This document shows, in pieces, positions 1 through 9,789 of a stretch of DNA of 64,000 nt. The first letter of the stretch is position 1. Every line of letters starts with the position of its first letter. The stretch comes from Melanocharis versteri (lineage: Eukaryota; Chordata; Aves; Passeriformes; Melanocharitidae): assembly GCA_013397845.1 (NCBI GenBank), contig VZTG01004393.1:682001-746000 (forward strand), given 5' to 3'. Position numbers and translations under genes: made by a program. The notes under the pieces were generated by a model. It saw only the letters and a list, made by a program, of their open reading frames with translations. It had not been told where the DNA came from and did no database searches.

Positions 1-1319
1 CAATATGGGCTCCAAGATTTCTGTATCTAGCAAAAGTAAAGGAGCTGCTCATGCAGGACTTACACAAGTCCTCTTGAGAACAATATTCTAATACAGCACC
101 ACAAACACAAATGGCTACCACTGAAATATGATCATAGGATAACAGAACATCTCAAGTTAGAGTTGAAAATAATCCAATTTAAATGTTCCTCTCGCTTTCC
201 CTTCTCAAGGGTTAAAGTTTAGAACAACAAAACATGACTAAATCTAATTCTTGTTCTTTATATAATCAGTTGAGCTACTAAGGTATCATTTTTCTATGAC
301 AATTTTTTTTCGAAAGCATAACAAATGCTGGATGTAGTAAGTTTTTTTTGAAAAAGAAAACTGTCAGAGGTGCACAACCTCACTCTTAAATACATGAAGC
401 TCCACAACTGGAATTCCTCAAGCAGTACCCATTAGGTAAAATTCATCTTATCACACTATCCTTTCATCCTATTGCTACTGGTGCAAAGAGCATTGGCTAA
501 AACACTGCTGCTGTACAGGATCCAAGTGCTACATAACTGAGGTTAAACCTCTACCAACATTCCTTCACCCAAGTATCAAGTAATGGCTGCAAAATTCATT
601 TACTGAAGTTGTCTTAGCCCTCATATATTTTCTGGCATAATAAAAACAAGAAATAAAGCAAAGCTCCTTTCTTCATTGCAGCCAGATCATCAGATTGCTG
701 GTTGAAGGAAACTGCACATGTACTTCTCAAACTAGCAGAGCAGGAGAAAGGCCACAGACTCTCCTGTAACCGGAGAATTAAATAAGCAAATGGATTACAA
801 CCAAACTATTTTTTTTCCAAGTGCTGAAAGCATCATCTCTTTCTCAGTAACTTTTCCATGAGTTGCAGCATTACAAGTATCCTAGAAATGCATCTTAAGA
901 ACCATTACACAAGCAAACAAATAGGTCTCAATTCAGACAAAAACTTCAGTGATAACTTTTTCCTCCAACACATGCAGTTACCTGTCATTGGTTCTGAGCC
1001 TGGTTTCTGTCCAAACAAGCCTAACTAATACCATAATTTTATTAAAGGTCAACACAAGCAAACAACATCAAAAAAACCCCACCATCACAAAACAAGTTAA
1101 CAGGACTGTAATGATCAATTTTAACCTATAATTGAGAACTTAATACTTTTTATGACCTAAAGCAAAAGTTTAAGTTTCCTATGTTTTGTTGTGTTGTGAA
1201 TTATTTCCTGCTCACAAGAGTCTCATTTCTCAAACCAGTCCAAACCCAGAACATCATAAAAGCACAGCAGAAATTGAAACAAAAGCATTATCATCACAGT
1301 AAAAGTTTACAAGCCTTAC
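1..1319. other. VPS13C intron sequence, no clear exon
   Basis: AT-rich sequence downstream of VPS13C exon 5 on the minus strand. By gene order it should be intron and later exons. I looked for the basic lysine-rich segment that follows the exon-5 region in mammalian VPS13C and did not find it. Short open frames here (for example near 949-1131 and 1181-1390 on plus) have no recognisable similarity and are taken as chance. Confidence 0.6.
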
Positions 1320-1370
1320 CATTGCCCTTAAAGGTTCCTTTCAGCAAAGAACAACCTACCATATGCACCT
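1320..1370 (-). CDS. VPS13C: Possible VPS13C exon 6 (51 nt)
   Basis: On the minus strand a 51-nt block is preceded by a pyrimidine/GT-rich tract ending in TTTTAG and followed by GTAAGG. It enters in the phase left by exon 5 (one leftover G), is open throughout, and exits in the same phase, so including or skipping it keeps the frame. The translated segment, read with the leftover G, is EVHMVGCSLLKGTFKGN plus one base. It does not obviously match the human residues at this point. Human VPS13C has alternatively spliced exons in this stretch, so a lineage-specific or cassette exon is possible, but a chance pair of splice-like sites is equally plausible. Confidence 0.25.
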
Positions 1371-1741
1371 CTAAAACACACAACAGTTAAACATCTATTA
1401 TGAAGGTGCTAAAGCAAGATAACATTACCCTCATGCAATGCACTTTCTACTGTTCTATATGGTCCTGTTCCCCTAGAGCACCAAGGAAAAAGAAGAAAGA
1501 CATACCAGATGAATGAATTCCCATTTCCTATGGAAGCTGACTAGATAAATGAATGGTAAACAAACAAATAACATTTCTTTCAAGCTTTAGAGTAAAAAAG
1601 CTTTTCAAAGCACTGTAGTAAGATTAGCTAGACACTTGAAAAAACAAAATTTATTAAGTCAATTAGAAATCAGGACTTTTCTTTCATAGCACATCCTAAG
1701 TCCTCAAATTCCAATGGAGATTTGCATTATTAACTCAGTAC

Positions 1742-1843
1742 CTTTTTCTGCTGCTTTCTGCAAGGCTTCCTCAATTCTTGCCAGTTCCTTCTGTTTATTA
1801 TCCTGCAAGTATTTTTCCTCCTTCTCTGCATCATATTTAACAC
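1742..1843 (-). CDS. VPS13C: VPS13C exon 5
   Basis: This 102-nt exon encodes the end of the N-terminal chorein region recognisable in VPS13A and VPS13C: the stretch VKYDAEKEEKYLQDNKQ followed by KELARIEEALQKAAEKG. The segment is charged and helical. It is bounded by an acceptor (TTGGCTTACAG) and a donor (GTACTG) on the minus strand. It starts with two bases completing the serine codon begun by the last base of exon 4, and leaves one G for the next exon. VPS13C is a bridge-like lipid transfer protein acting at contacts between endoplasmic reticulum and late endosomes or lysosomes and lipid droplets. The N-terminal chorein part forms the entry to its hydrophobic groove. Identification rests on family knowledge plus phase-consistent splicing of five exons. 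Confidence 0.93.
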
Positions 1844-2552
1844 CTGTAAGCCAAGTTGGGAGAACCTTAATCCTAAATTTCAAGTTATATAAATGCATTA
1901 TCAAGCAATGCACACCATATACAACATCATGCTGCAAAACACCTTGTTTGAGAGAAAGGCTATTCTTTTTTTATTGCTGAACACTGCAGCCAGCCTCCAA
2001 AACTGTTGTTTTTACACAATTATGCATTCTTTCACAGGAGAATTTTTCCGTGGAAATTCAGACCCCTAAGTGTGGTCTGTGCAATATAAAACACATTTTT
2101 AAGTTCTTCTATACATATATTTCATGCTCTAGGAACTTGGAAGTTTTCTCATCATACCAGAGGTTCTGATTTCAGAGAAAGCTAATAAAATTCTTTGACC
2201 CTCTTCCCTCTCCCTACAAACAGTATTAATGGAATTATTACCTTTGACTGTTATAATTTAGAAGCAGATAAACAGCTAAAGATTTAAACCATGCCACAAA
2301 GCTGGACTCTGGATAACCACGTTTTAGAGGAAACTTAGCTGTTGAATTGAACTTGGAATGGACACAACCAAGGACCTCCATAAAAGCAACAGGTGCCATT
2401 TTCTCCCACCCTTCTACTCCTAACTTGCCAGCATTTGTCTAGAAATTTCACTGAGGGAGCAGAATGTAAAAATGGTGGCTTACATGAACTACTTGCTACC
2501 CTTAGATATTTTTGTCTTCCATTATTTAACTGTTGCTGAGAAGTTTACATAC
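1844..2552 (-). other. VPS13C intron 4
   Basis: A 709-bp AT-rich intron between exons 4 and 5 on the minus strand, with donor GTATGT and acceptor CAG. I see no gene or repeat family in it. Confidence 0.85.
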
Positions 2553-2648
2553 TTGCTCCAGGAACTATCAGAAGATTCAAGCCTTCTAGAGTTGCAACAA
2601 CTGCCTCCCCATAGAGATTCTTCCAAGGAATCTTCAGAGTAAGTTTAT
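2553..2648 (-). CDS. VPS13C: VPS13C exon 4
   Basis: This 96-nt exon encodes the most diagnostic part of the N-terminal VPS13 domain. It runs DKLTLKIPWKNLYGEAVVAT and then LEGLNLLIVPGA. The IPWKNLY core is shared by VPS13A and VPS13C. The acceptor is TTTAG and the donor is GTATGT. Two bases complete the aspartate codon begun at the end of exon 3, and one A is left to start the serine completed in exon 5. In known VPS13 structures this stretch contributes beta strands to the start of the lipid-conducting groove. The exon is intact, without frameshift. Confidence 0.95.
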
Positions 2649-3414
2649 CTAAACAAAGGAGATACAGTTACATCAAAACAAACATCTCCACTGTGCTTAG
2701 TCCAAAGAACACCTCAGGCATTAAAGAGCACTAGTCCTATATCTTGATGCCATAAACACCTTAGAAGGTTAGGAGAAACTATACAGGCATGAACATTGTA
2801 TAAAGCTCTTGAAGTGATAAAACACATGCAGAGGGAGCATAAACCATAGTTTTAAGCAAAAAGTTGCAGTCTGAGTCAGAATATTTCAAATCAAAATCTG
2901 AGATCATGACTGAAGTTCGATTCACTGGGATGAATATGGTTTTCCCAGGAAGCAAAAGAAAAAATACAACACATATATATCTCCTACAAACATTTCGTGT
3001 GAAAAAGCCACGCTGACCACCAGGGAAGGGAATTTACAAAAAAAAAAAATAATCTAAGAGTTCCTAAACCTTTGGGATACTTGTCAGTTTCAGGAATTTA
3101 ACTTAAATTCTTCATAGTCCTAATCAGCCCTTTAAAGAGCAACGCATATTCCATCTATACTAAACAGCTCCCTCGATCATTCATGTCTCTGGGAAGAACC
3201 TCTCAGATGTATTTTTCATACCAACCTATAGAGTTACACAAACAGGGTTTGCCAGATAACATTGATGGCAGTCACTCTGAATTTCTATGCCAGTTCCAAC
3301 AATGAGTATAATTACACTTAAGAAAGCTTGATAAAAGAAACTCAGGAGCAAGACTGACCTTACAGCCTATATTAAAATTTCCATTGCAATACTCATGTTG
3401 GAACTAAAACTTAC
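2649..3414 (-). other. VPS13C intron 3
   Basis: A 766-bp intron between exons 3 and 4, AT-rich, with an A-run at about 3039-3048. No other feature seen. Confidence 0.85.
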
Positions 3415-3457
3415 CTATCTGACCAACTTTTATTCTAAAAGGTACATCCAGTTCACT
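3415..3457 (-). CDS. VPS13C: VPS13C exon 3
   Basis: A 43-nt micro-exon encoding SELDVPFRIKVGQI plus the first base of an aspartate codon. It is flanked by acceptor TTTACAG and donor GTAAGT on the minus strand. The SxLDVPFxxKxGxI pattern is conserved in VPS13A and VPS13C. It starts exactly in phase 0 after exon 2. It is too short to be found as an open reading frame and was located by matching the expected family sequence between exons 2 and 4. Confidence 0.94.
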
Positions 3458-4468
3458 CTGTAAATGACAAAAATAAGTATTAAACAGAAGAAGTAGTAGA
3501 AATCAAATAAATAAATTTGACTTACATTTGCAAAGTACTGTATTTACATACAGAAATTAAAAGCTACTTCTTTTCTAGTGGAAAACCTCAGAAGGAAAAC
3601 AAAAACAATCGAGACAGCAGCAGACAGGCAAACTAGAGGAAAAAAGAGAAGAATTGGACCATATCATATTCCTTTGATCCCTTCTTTTTCAAGAAAGTGT
3701 AGGCTACTTCTCTAAAAGTGGTGTTCAACACTGACCTTCCATTAATTACTTTTGCATGGAAATCTAACACATTGCAATTGTAAGGCTGTGAGAACCATCC
3801 CTTATTTTATGTTCTTGACTTGGTCTTGGCTCATTCTCAGCTCTGGTCAGTCACATACACGACTTTGCATTTTTCTACGTCAGAACTGCTGGAATCTGAA
3901 TCAATCCCCATAAGAAGGAAAGGTGTGTACACAGTAACACTTCCTTTCTTACCTACTAGATATGAAGATATTTGTAGCAATAGATTTGAAGTACAACAAA
4001 GCTATCAGGAATGGATAAAATGGCCAAGTAGAACATGAAACTTCAGATTAACAAAGAGAAGCCAGTGATCAGGTCATGCAAAGATCCAATGCGTTTTCAA
4101 TGCACAGAAGAGTAACAGTTCTCTTTAGCGAAGTCGAAACACACTAAATTTTGGAGCAAGATTCTCTCAGGAGTACAGATGTTCATTAGCCAAATTAAAG
4201 AACATGAAAATTAGCCAAGTCATTTGTTTTTCCAGACGAGTACAGAAACTTAATGCAAGTCACTTCTTGTTTTTCAACCACAGCTTCTTTGCTTTCTCTG
4301 TCCCAGTAAAATGAGCAAAATTAGAAGCAGTAAACCAAGAATTTACTTCTAATAACCAGTAAAAAAGAACACAGTGTATCCTTCTGTGAGACTACAGTGA
4401 GCAATATTTTATCCTAAGTCTCGGTCTTCAGACCCATAAAATCAATCTGAAACTATTAGGATACTTAC
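3458..4468 (-). other. VPS13C intron 2
   Basis: A 1011-bp intron between exons 2 and 3. It contains a 72-codon plus-strand open frame at 3820-4038 with no recognisable similarity. I treat that frame as chance. Confidence 0.85.
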
Positions 4469-4512
4469 TAATGCATTCTCCTTTATCTGTAAATTGTCAA
4501 GTGCCACATTAC
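4469..4512 (-). CDS. VPS13C: VPS13C exon 2
   Basis: A 44-nt micro-exon encoding NVALDNLQIKENAL, preceded by two bases that complete the glycine codon split across intron 1. Acceptor is AAACAG, donor GTAAGTAT. The NLxIKENAL motif is a hallmark of the VPS13 N-terminus (the chorein N-terminal domain). It ends in phase 0, matching exon 3. Confidence 0.95.
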
Positions 4513-5554
4513 CTGTTTAGAAGAGAGAAGTACAGAAAAAATTACTTCAAGTATTACTTATGTTAGAAAAAGGAACACAGCCACAACCCTCCCAAGTACT
4601 TACAAACAAAACCTGAAAACCTTATTCCAGTTACAGAATAGCACAATAAATGTGTCATTTATAAGTGCCACTAAACACAGGTTATAGACAAAATTTCAGT
4701 TAGAAGAAATGACAAAAACATCACTAACTTAGATGTCTACATGTTTCTACTCTATTAAATACACCCACAATAAAAGGAAGTCTTTCTTATTATTCACTTA
4801 GTTGTGAATGACAACTGCAGTCATGATTTCACATAAAAGAAAAATCATTAATCACAGAGCCACCAAAATACATGCCTATTTTCACAAATACATTAACTTT
4901 TCCTGACGCAGACAACATAATAGGATTTCTAAATGAAATACTGGCAGAATTATACCCGAGGAAAGCCCATATAATATACCTCTTAGTGCTTTAATGCCAG
5001 ATTCCTTAGAGCTACATCCCACTTGAAGTATAGGTATTAATATTGCATAAATGTTAAAATACGTACAACCATGACAAAAGCAAAAATAAGGTGATGACCC
5101 ACCTACGGAAGGCACCTAAATCAGCCAGCTTCCCTAGGCAGTACTTCAGCTGGTTTTTTGCATTACTAAAGGGTAGCGAACGGAAATGTTTTGATACATT
5201 CACCGAGAACAGCTACTCCACGTACCTGCACTATCCTGGCTATTTAACTCCTATTATTTACACCGATAACTGAAATACATGGCTCCCGAAGCACCCTATC
5301 AGCTGCACCGGCACCCAGCACTCCCGCCGCCCGGGGCACTGCGCCATGAGCCCGCCTACTGACCCAACAGCACCCTCGTGCTTCCACCCAGCACCCAAAA
5401 GAAGGAATAGGAGAAAAAACGGAGGTTATCGATGTCGGCGGTCTCCTCCCTCGGAGCGCTCCGAGGCCAGCACCGTGCGCCCATGCCCCCGCCCCACAGA
5501 CCGACGCGAGGGAGGGGATGCCAGAGACCACGGCACACAACGACCGGCGGTCCT

Positions 5555-5820
5555 CCAAGGGAGCAGGGACGTCTGCGGCCACACTGACCGACCGGCCCTC
5601 ACGGAGGGCCACATACCGACTGTCCGTCACCGAGTGCCGCGGTCCCGGAAATCGCCCGCTGCTCACAGGGGGCCGCAAACCCACCGCCCGACCCTCACAG
5701 GAGTCGGCGGTACCACGGCCCGCGAACCCCTCACAGGGTAACCGCAGCCAGCGAGACATGCACCCTGTCCCCGGTGACTCCGGCGGCCCGGCGGACACAG
5801 GGCGGCAGAGGGAAGGGGCT
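5555..5820. repeat. Duplicate copy 1 of intron-1 segment
   Basis: A 266-bp block identical to 6484-6749 except at two positions: T at 5614 against C at 6543, and C at 5646 against T at 6575. It ends exactly at the single N at 5821. Two mismatches in 266 bp fits allelic divergence, and the breakpoints coincide with single-N joins. The simplest reading is that the end of one contig and the start of another are unmerged haplotypes of the same sequence. Confidence 0.9.
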
Positions 5821-5821
5821 N

Positions 5822-6482
5822 CGCCGCCGGCGCTCGGGGCTGGGCGGGGTCGGCGCGGCGGCACATGGCGCCCCCGTGCGGCGCGGGGCCGCCGCAGCCG
5901 CGGCTCCCCCAGCGCTTCCCGGGATGAAGAGACCGCGTGAGGGAGGAGCAGCTGCGGGCAGCCTCCCGTCACCGGCATCGCGCCCCGGCTCCTCAGCAGC
6001 CCCGGAGAGCCGTGCGGGCTGGACCAGAGGCTGGCGGGGGGGCGGGGAAGGCGCCCGGCCCAGCGGCCCTCGGTTCCTCCTCGGGCGGTTCCCGCCGAAA
6101 GCCGCTCGGGTACCGCCCGTTCGCCCGTGTGGGGCCGCGGGGCCGCATTAGGGGCCCTGCCCGTGCTGATGCCGCCCCAGGGCGAATTGTTCACGTCAGT
6201 TCACCTAGGATTGACGGAACCTGAGTATGTTTACAGTACCTAAGAGAACTATGTATTATTTAGAAACTATTAATTCAACTGTTTAAACTGTTAGTCTAGC
6301 AGCTCAGGAAGCTCACAGAGGAAGTAAACACAAATGAGAAAAAATCGCAAAGCCCAGATATTTTAGAGGTAACAGCCCTGCAGAGAAAGTAGGTCAGAAC
6401 ACACTACTCCATGTGGTGAACCTGCGGAAGCAATGTAAACCCTGGAACAAATTTTTAAAGGAGCTCAATTATTCATGGAAGC
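5822..6482. other. Bracketed contig, probably misplaced
   Basis: This 661-bp piece lies between single Ns at 5821 and 6483 and between the two duplicate copies. Its left about 380 bp are very GC- and CpG-rich, with SP1-like GGGGCGGGG runs and a TTCACGTCAG cAMP-response-like site at about 6189. Its right part is AT-rich. If the flanking duplicates are merged this piece has no place here. It may belong in the nearby 387-N promoter gap or elsewhere. I see no coding exon in it. Confidence 0.6.
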
Positions 6483-6483
6483 N

Positions 6484-6749
6484 CCAAGGGAGCAGGGACG
6501 TCTGCGGCCACACTGACCGACCGGCCCTCACGGAGGGCCACACACCGACTGTCCGTCACCGAGTGCCGCGGTCCTGGAAATCGCCCGCTGCTCACAGGGG
6601 GCCGCAAACCCACCGCCCGACCCTCACAGGAGTCGGCGGTACCACGGCCCGCGAACCCCTCACAGGGTAACCGCAGCCAGCGAGACATGCACCCTGTCCC
6701 CGGTGACTCCGGCGGCCCGGCGGACACAGGGCGGCAGAGGGAAGGGGCT
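6484..6749. repeat. Duplicate copy 2 of intron-1 segment
   Basis: Partner of 5555-5820, 264 of 266 bases identical. It begins right after the N at 6483 and runs directly into the exon-1 donor site of VPS13C, so this copy is the one correctly joined to exon 1. Confidence 0.9.
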
Positions 6750-6755
6750 CCTTAC

Positions 6756-6855
6756 CCCCCCATATGCCCAGCTTGAGCTGAGATTTGTTCAGGTTCTCCA
6801 CATAGTCGCCCAGGAAGCGGTTCAGCAGATCCGCCACCACTGACTCCAGCACCAT
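6756..6855 (-). CDS. VPS13C: VPS13C exon 1 with start codon
   Basis: The 100-nt coding part of the first exon encodes [18 protein letters not shown] followed by [15 protein letters not shown], the canonical amino terminus of VPS13C (VPS13A begins MVFESVV). The start is chosen because it matches the family start and lies in a good Kozak context (GCCATGG). The donor GTAAGG splits a glycine codon completed by exon 2. These residues form the amphipathic cap of the chorein domain, which takes up phospholipid from the ER membrane. The five exons total 385 nt and stay open throughout. Expected full length is over 3,700 residues, so only about 3 percent of the protein is in this window. Confidence 0.96.
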
Positions 6856-7061
6856 GGCGTAGGCAGCCCCCCAGCAGCGGCCGCCGGCTGGGAGGGGAGC
6901 GGAGCGCAGGGGAGTGGGCGGTGAGCGCAGCGTGACCCAGCGCGGGCGCGCCCAGGCAGTCAGCTGACGGGGCGGGGCGCAGCCCAGCGCCTGCCGGGGT
7001 GCGGAGGCGGGGGGGCCTGGGGAGGGCTCGGAGCGGCGGCGGTGCGAGGCACGGGCAGAGC
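6856..7061 (-). promoter_or_regulatory. VPS13C: VPS13C 5'UTR and CpG-island promoter
   Basis: Directly upstream of the VPS13C start the sequence is strongly GC- and CpG-rich. It has a perfect 10-bp palindromic E-box GTCAGCTGAC at 6959-6968 next to an SP1-type GGGGCGGGGC site at about 6969-6978. No TATA box is visible, as is usual for a housekeeping CpG-island promoter. The island is cut off by the assembly gap, so the transcription start may lie in the missing bases. Confidence 0.75.
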
Positions 7062-7448
7062 NNNNNNNNNNNNNNNNNNNNNNNNNNNNNNNNNNNNNNN
7101 NNNNNNNNNNNNNNNNNNNNNNNNNNNNNNNNNNNNNNNNNNNNNNNNNNNNNNNNNNNNNNNNNNNNNNNNNNNNNNNNNNNNNNNNNNNNNNNNNNNN
7201 NNNNNNNNNNNNNNNNNNNNNNNNNNNNNNNNNNNNNNNNNNNNNNNNNNNNNNNNNNNNNNNNNNNNNNNNNNNNNNNNNNNNNNNNNNNNNNNNNNNN
7301 NNNNNNNNNNNNNNNNNNNNNNNNNNNNNNNNNNNNNNNNNNNNNNNNNNNNNNNNNNNNNNNNNNNNNNNNNNNNNNNNNNNNNNNNNNNNNNNNNNNN
7401 NNNNNNNNNNNNNNNNNNNNNNNNNNNNNNNNNNNNNNNNNNNNNNNN
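7062..7448. other. Assembly gap (387 N)
   Basis: A run of 387 undetermined bases between the GC-rich VPS13C promoter and a retroviral LTR-like sequence. Gaps at GC-rich promoters are common in bird short-read assemblies. True length is unknown. Confidence 0.99.
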
Positions 7449-7817
7449 AAGGTTACAGCGTCCAGGTGACACCGGGAACCCTTGGCACGGAGCCAAGAGC
7501 ACACCTGCCATGGGGAGAGACTCTCTTTATATACTTTTTTAATTGCATCATTCTATTGCATATTCATAGACAAGTATACATATTAAAAAACTATTTTCCA
7601 TTTTCCAAGTACTCGTTAGCATGGCTCCTCCTTGGGTCCGCCTTTTTAAAGCATGCGTAGTTTTCTTTGGAGAGTCCAGTATCTTCCCTTGTCCATCGGT
7701 GTCCAGCAGATGGTTGTTACTGATAGAGATGTCCTGGGGCAGGGGCCTGTTACACCCATGCTTATCCATGCTTAAGCAGGTGGTTTAATTGTTTTAAGCT
7801 AGGTACATTTTAACACA
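7449..7817 (-). mobile_element. Partial LTR-like sequence, minus strand
   Basis: Read on the minus strand this looks like the U3 and start of R of an endogenous retroviral LTR. It would begin TGTGTTAAAATG at 7817. It contains a GGAAAATGGAAAATAG block and a clear TATA box (TATATAAAG at 7525-7533), followed by a GC-richer segment with CTCTTGGCTCCGTG. The 3' end is lost in the adjacent gap, so neither the terminal CA nor a target-site duplication can be checked. A composite native promoter is the alternative. Confidence 0.5.
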
Positions 7818-9099
7818 GCTACATTAGCCACTACATTTAAGCTAGAACAAAAAGAAGCATTTAGAAGTGATTAAAGCATTTAAAAGTGATTATATTTCTA
7901 TAACAAAAGCTGCTTCCATAAGGATTGACATTATACACATTATTTGCGAAAAGCCAACACTATAATGTATGTATTTATAACAACTTGGTAGCTCAAAACG
8001 GCACATTCAGTCTAAAAATGTATTCCAGAGAGCAGAAATCAATATCAGCAATAGGATTCAACTTCAAAAGTATGTGAGAATACATCCACACCACATAAAT
8101 ATTACAGCGAGACCCACTGTGTGGTTTTGTGTGTTTAAAGCAAAATATTACTTTAAACAACATTCAAATATATTGTAGAGCTTAGTGCAAGAAGATTTTA
8201 CAAAACTACAAAGTTGAAGGAAAATACTTAAGTTTGACAAAGGAAAGATCCATCAGCAATTGTTACCACTCTGGTTCTGTTTCAGGTTTGCAAGCTCCCT
8301 TTTGCTGTAGTTGAGGTAAATCCAGAGAGCTTTGCTAGGAACACTTTTGGCTTTATTTGAATTGTGGAAGCTCACCCTCATCAAAATGCATGTGTCAAAT
8401 GCATTTTCAGTTTATCAAACCATATGTGGTAAACCACAGAGTGCGGTCCAGAGGAAGCAGCACAAAAGGTTTTATCATCTTTTCACACAGTGTTAAGAGG
8501 CAAATGCCACACCTGTACCTCATTACTATATATATATACATATATATGCATACCTTTCTGTTCTATTTATTTGTTTGTTTCGTACAGTCTTGGCTTTTCC
8601 CAACATAGGGAAGAGACAATGGAAGAAAACATGTCAGGAAATTGTGAATAGACCTCCTGCTGCCATTCTCTTAGGTAATGAATTTTCTCTTGTGATTTTT
8701 TAAAATGAAGTTTTGAAAGATTTTAACTTCTGTATGTACAAAGCACAGATGAATAACTAAAGCTTAAGCAAAAGTACTGGCTAATCAGGGGCAGTTCATG
8801 TACTTAGTTGTATGTCAATTTAAGAACAATTGTGCAAATCCATGGTAGTAATTTTTCTCTGTAACAATTATACAATATAGCCAGGATGATATATCCATTT
8901 TCTACATCGTTTCTCATAATGGTCATCATTTCTGCACAGAAAAAAAACCCAATGAAAAGTTAATCACAACTATAAAGGGTGTTGAAAACCACAAAAAGTA
9001 GTTTTTATGTGCTTAAATAATATCCTGATTGACTAAAGTGTTGTTCTAAAGAACTCAAAGAACTTTGTGAATTTATAAAATCATCTTGTTTGAGGAAAT
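7818..9099. other. Intergenic, no gene seen
   Basis: AT-rich spacer upstream of VPS13C. The only structure I see is an interrupted TA microsatellite (8526-8549). Confidence 0.7.
8526..8549. repeat. TA-rich microsatellite
   Basis: Alternating TA with ATACAT and TGCATA interruptions, about 24 bp. Confidence 0.85.
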
Positions 9100-9347
9100 G
9101 GCCTTAAGTAGCCCCAGGAGAGGTTTAGATTGGATATTAGAAAAAATTTCTTCGCCAAAAGGTTACCAAGCATTGGAATGGGCTGCTCAGGGAAGGGGTG
9201 GAGTATCCATCCCTGGAGGTACTCAAAAGACCTGTGGATGTGGCTCTTAAGGACATGGTTTAGTGGTGGCCTGGGCAGTGCACGGCGAAAGGCTTGACTC
9301 GATCTTGAAGGTCCTTTCCAACCTAAATAATTCTATGCTTTCCTAGC
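9100..9347 (+). mobile_element. CR1 LINE 3' fragment
   Basis: Matches the 3' end of a chicken-repeat-1 LINE in plus orientation. Landmarks are GGTTTAGATTGGATATTAG, AATTTCTTC, GGGCTGCTCAGGGAAG, CATCCCTGGAGGTACTCAAA and TCCTTTCCAACCTAAAT, ending near ATTCTATG, the usual CR1 tail. It is 5' truncated like most CR1 copies and has no intact open reading frame. Confidence 0.92.
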
Positions 9348-9754
9348 AACCATAAGTAAGTATAAGGCGTAGTAGATCAAAAATTGCTCCTGAAGGAGTG
9401 TGATTTAACCTGGAAAAGATTACCAGCCAGTCACATTTGTGTCAGATATCCCATTTCAGTAAATCCTACCTAGATTTTTAAAAATAAAAGGAAAATGAAA
9501 TGGAATTAAGAATGGAAAACCTGTGAGCAGTTTTAATGGATATTTTATCAACCATATGTGTGGTTTAAATACTGCAATATTACTTGAAAATAAAGACACA
9601 TATTATTGCACCTCTATTACCAACAATCCTTTGTTAATGTCTGAGCCTCCCTTGCAGATAGGATACCACTCAAAAATTACATTGATGCTGCTCTGTCTGT
9701 AGGTAGATGTCATTCCTTGTGTGTTCTCAATGAGAAAGGTAAACAGTCCAAAAT

Positions 9755-9789
9755 GGGGTGGGGGGGAGGGAAACAACCCCAAAACCCCC
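9755..9789. other. Adjacent G-rich and C-rich runs
   Basis: A run with three G blocks (GGGGTGGGGGGGAGGG) is followed six bases later by CCCCAAAACCCCC. It could form a hairpin or compete with a G-quadruplex. No known element assigned. Confidence 0.6.

Larger units (their letters stand above)
4513..6755 (-). other. VPS13C intron 1 (as assembled)
   Basis: As assembled the first intron is 2243 bp, but about 0.9 kb of this is probably artefact. The span contains a 266-bp duplicate and a bracketed contig (see 5555-6749). Merging the duplicates would shorten the intron to about 1.3 kb. From about 5280 the sequence turns GC- and CpG-rich, as expected for the downstream half of a promoter CpG island. 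Long open frames on both strands at 5244-6224 come from this GC-rich composition and the duplicated segment, not from genes. Confidence 0.75.

Noticed and set aside
1506..1540. A 35-nt block on the minus strand with AG and GTATGT edges, reading WEFIHL in the exon-5 phase, faintly like the human exon-6 motif
   Set aside because: Weak acceptor, similarity limited to a few residues, and its exit phase is not compatible with the 1320-1370 candidate.
5244..6194. 316-codon minus-strand open frame
   Set aside because: It crosses a single-N contig join and a duplicated segment in a CpG island. It has Arg/Pro/Gly-rich composition with no domain, and its existence depends on the assembly error.
6752..7542. 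Open frames of 156-250 codons on both strands
   Set aside because: Most of each frame consists of the undetermined bases of the assembly gap.
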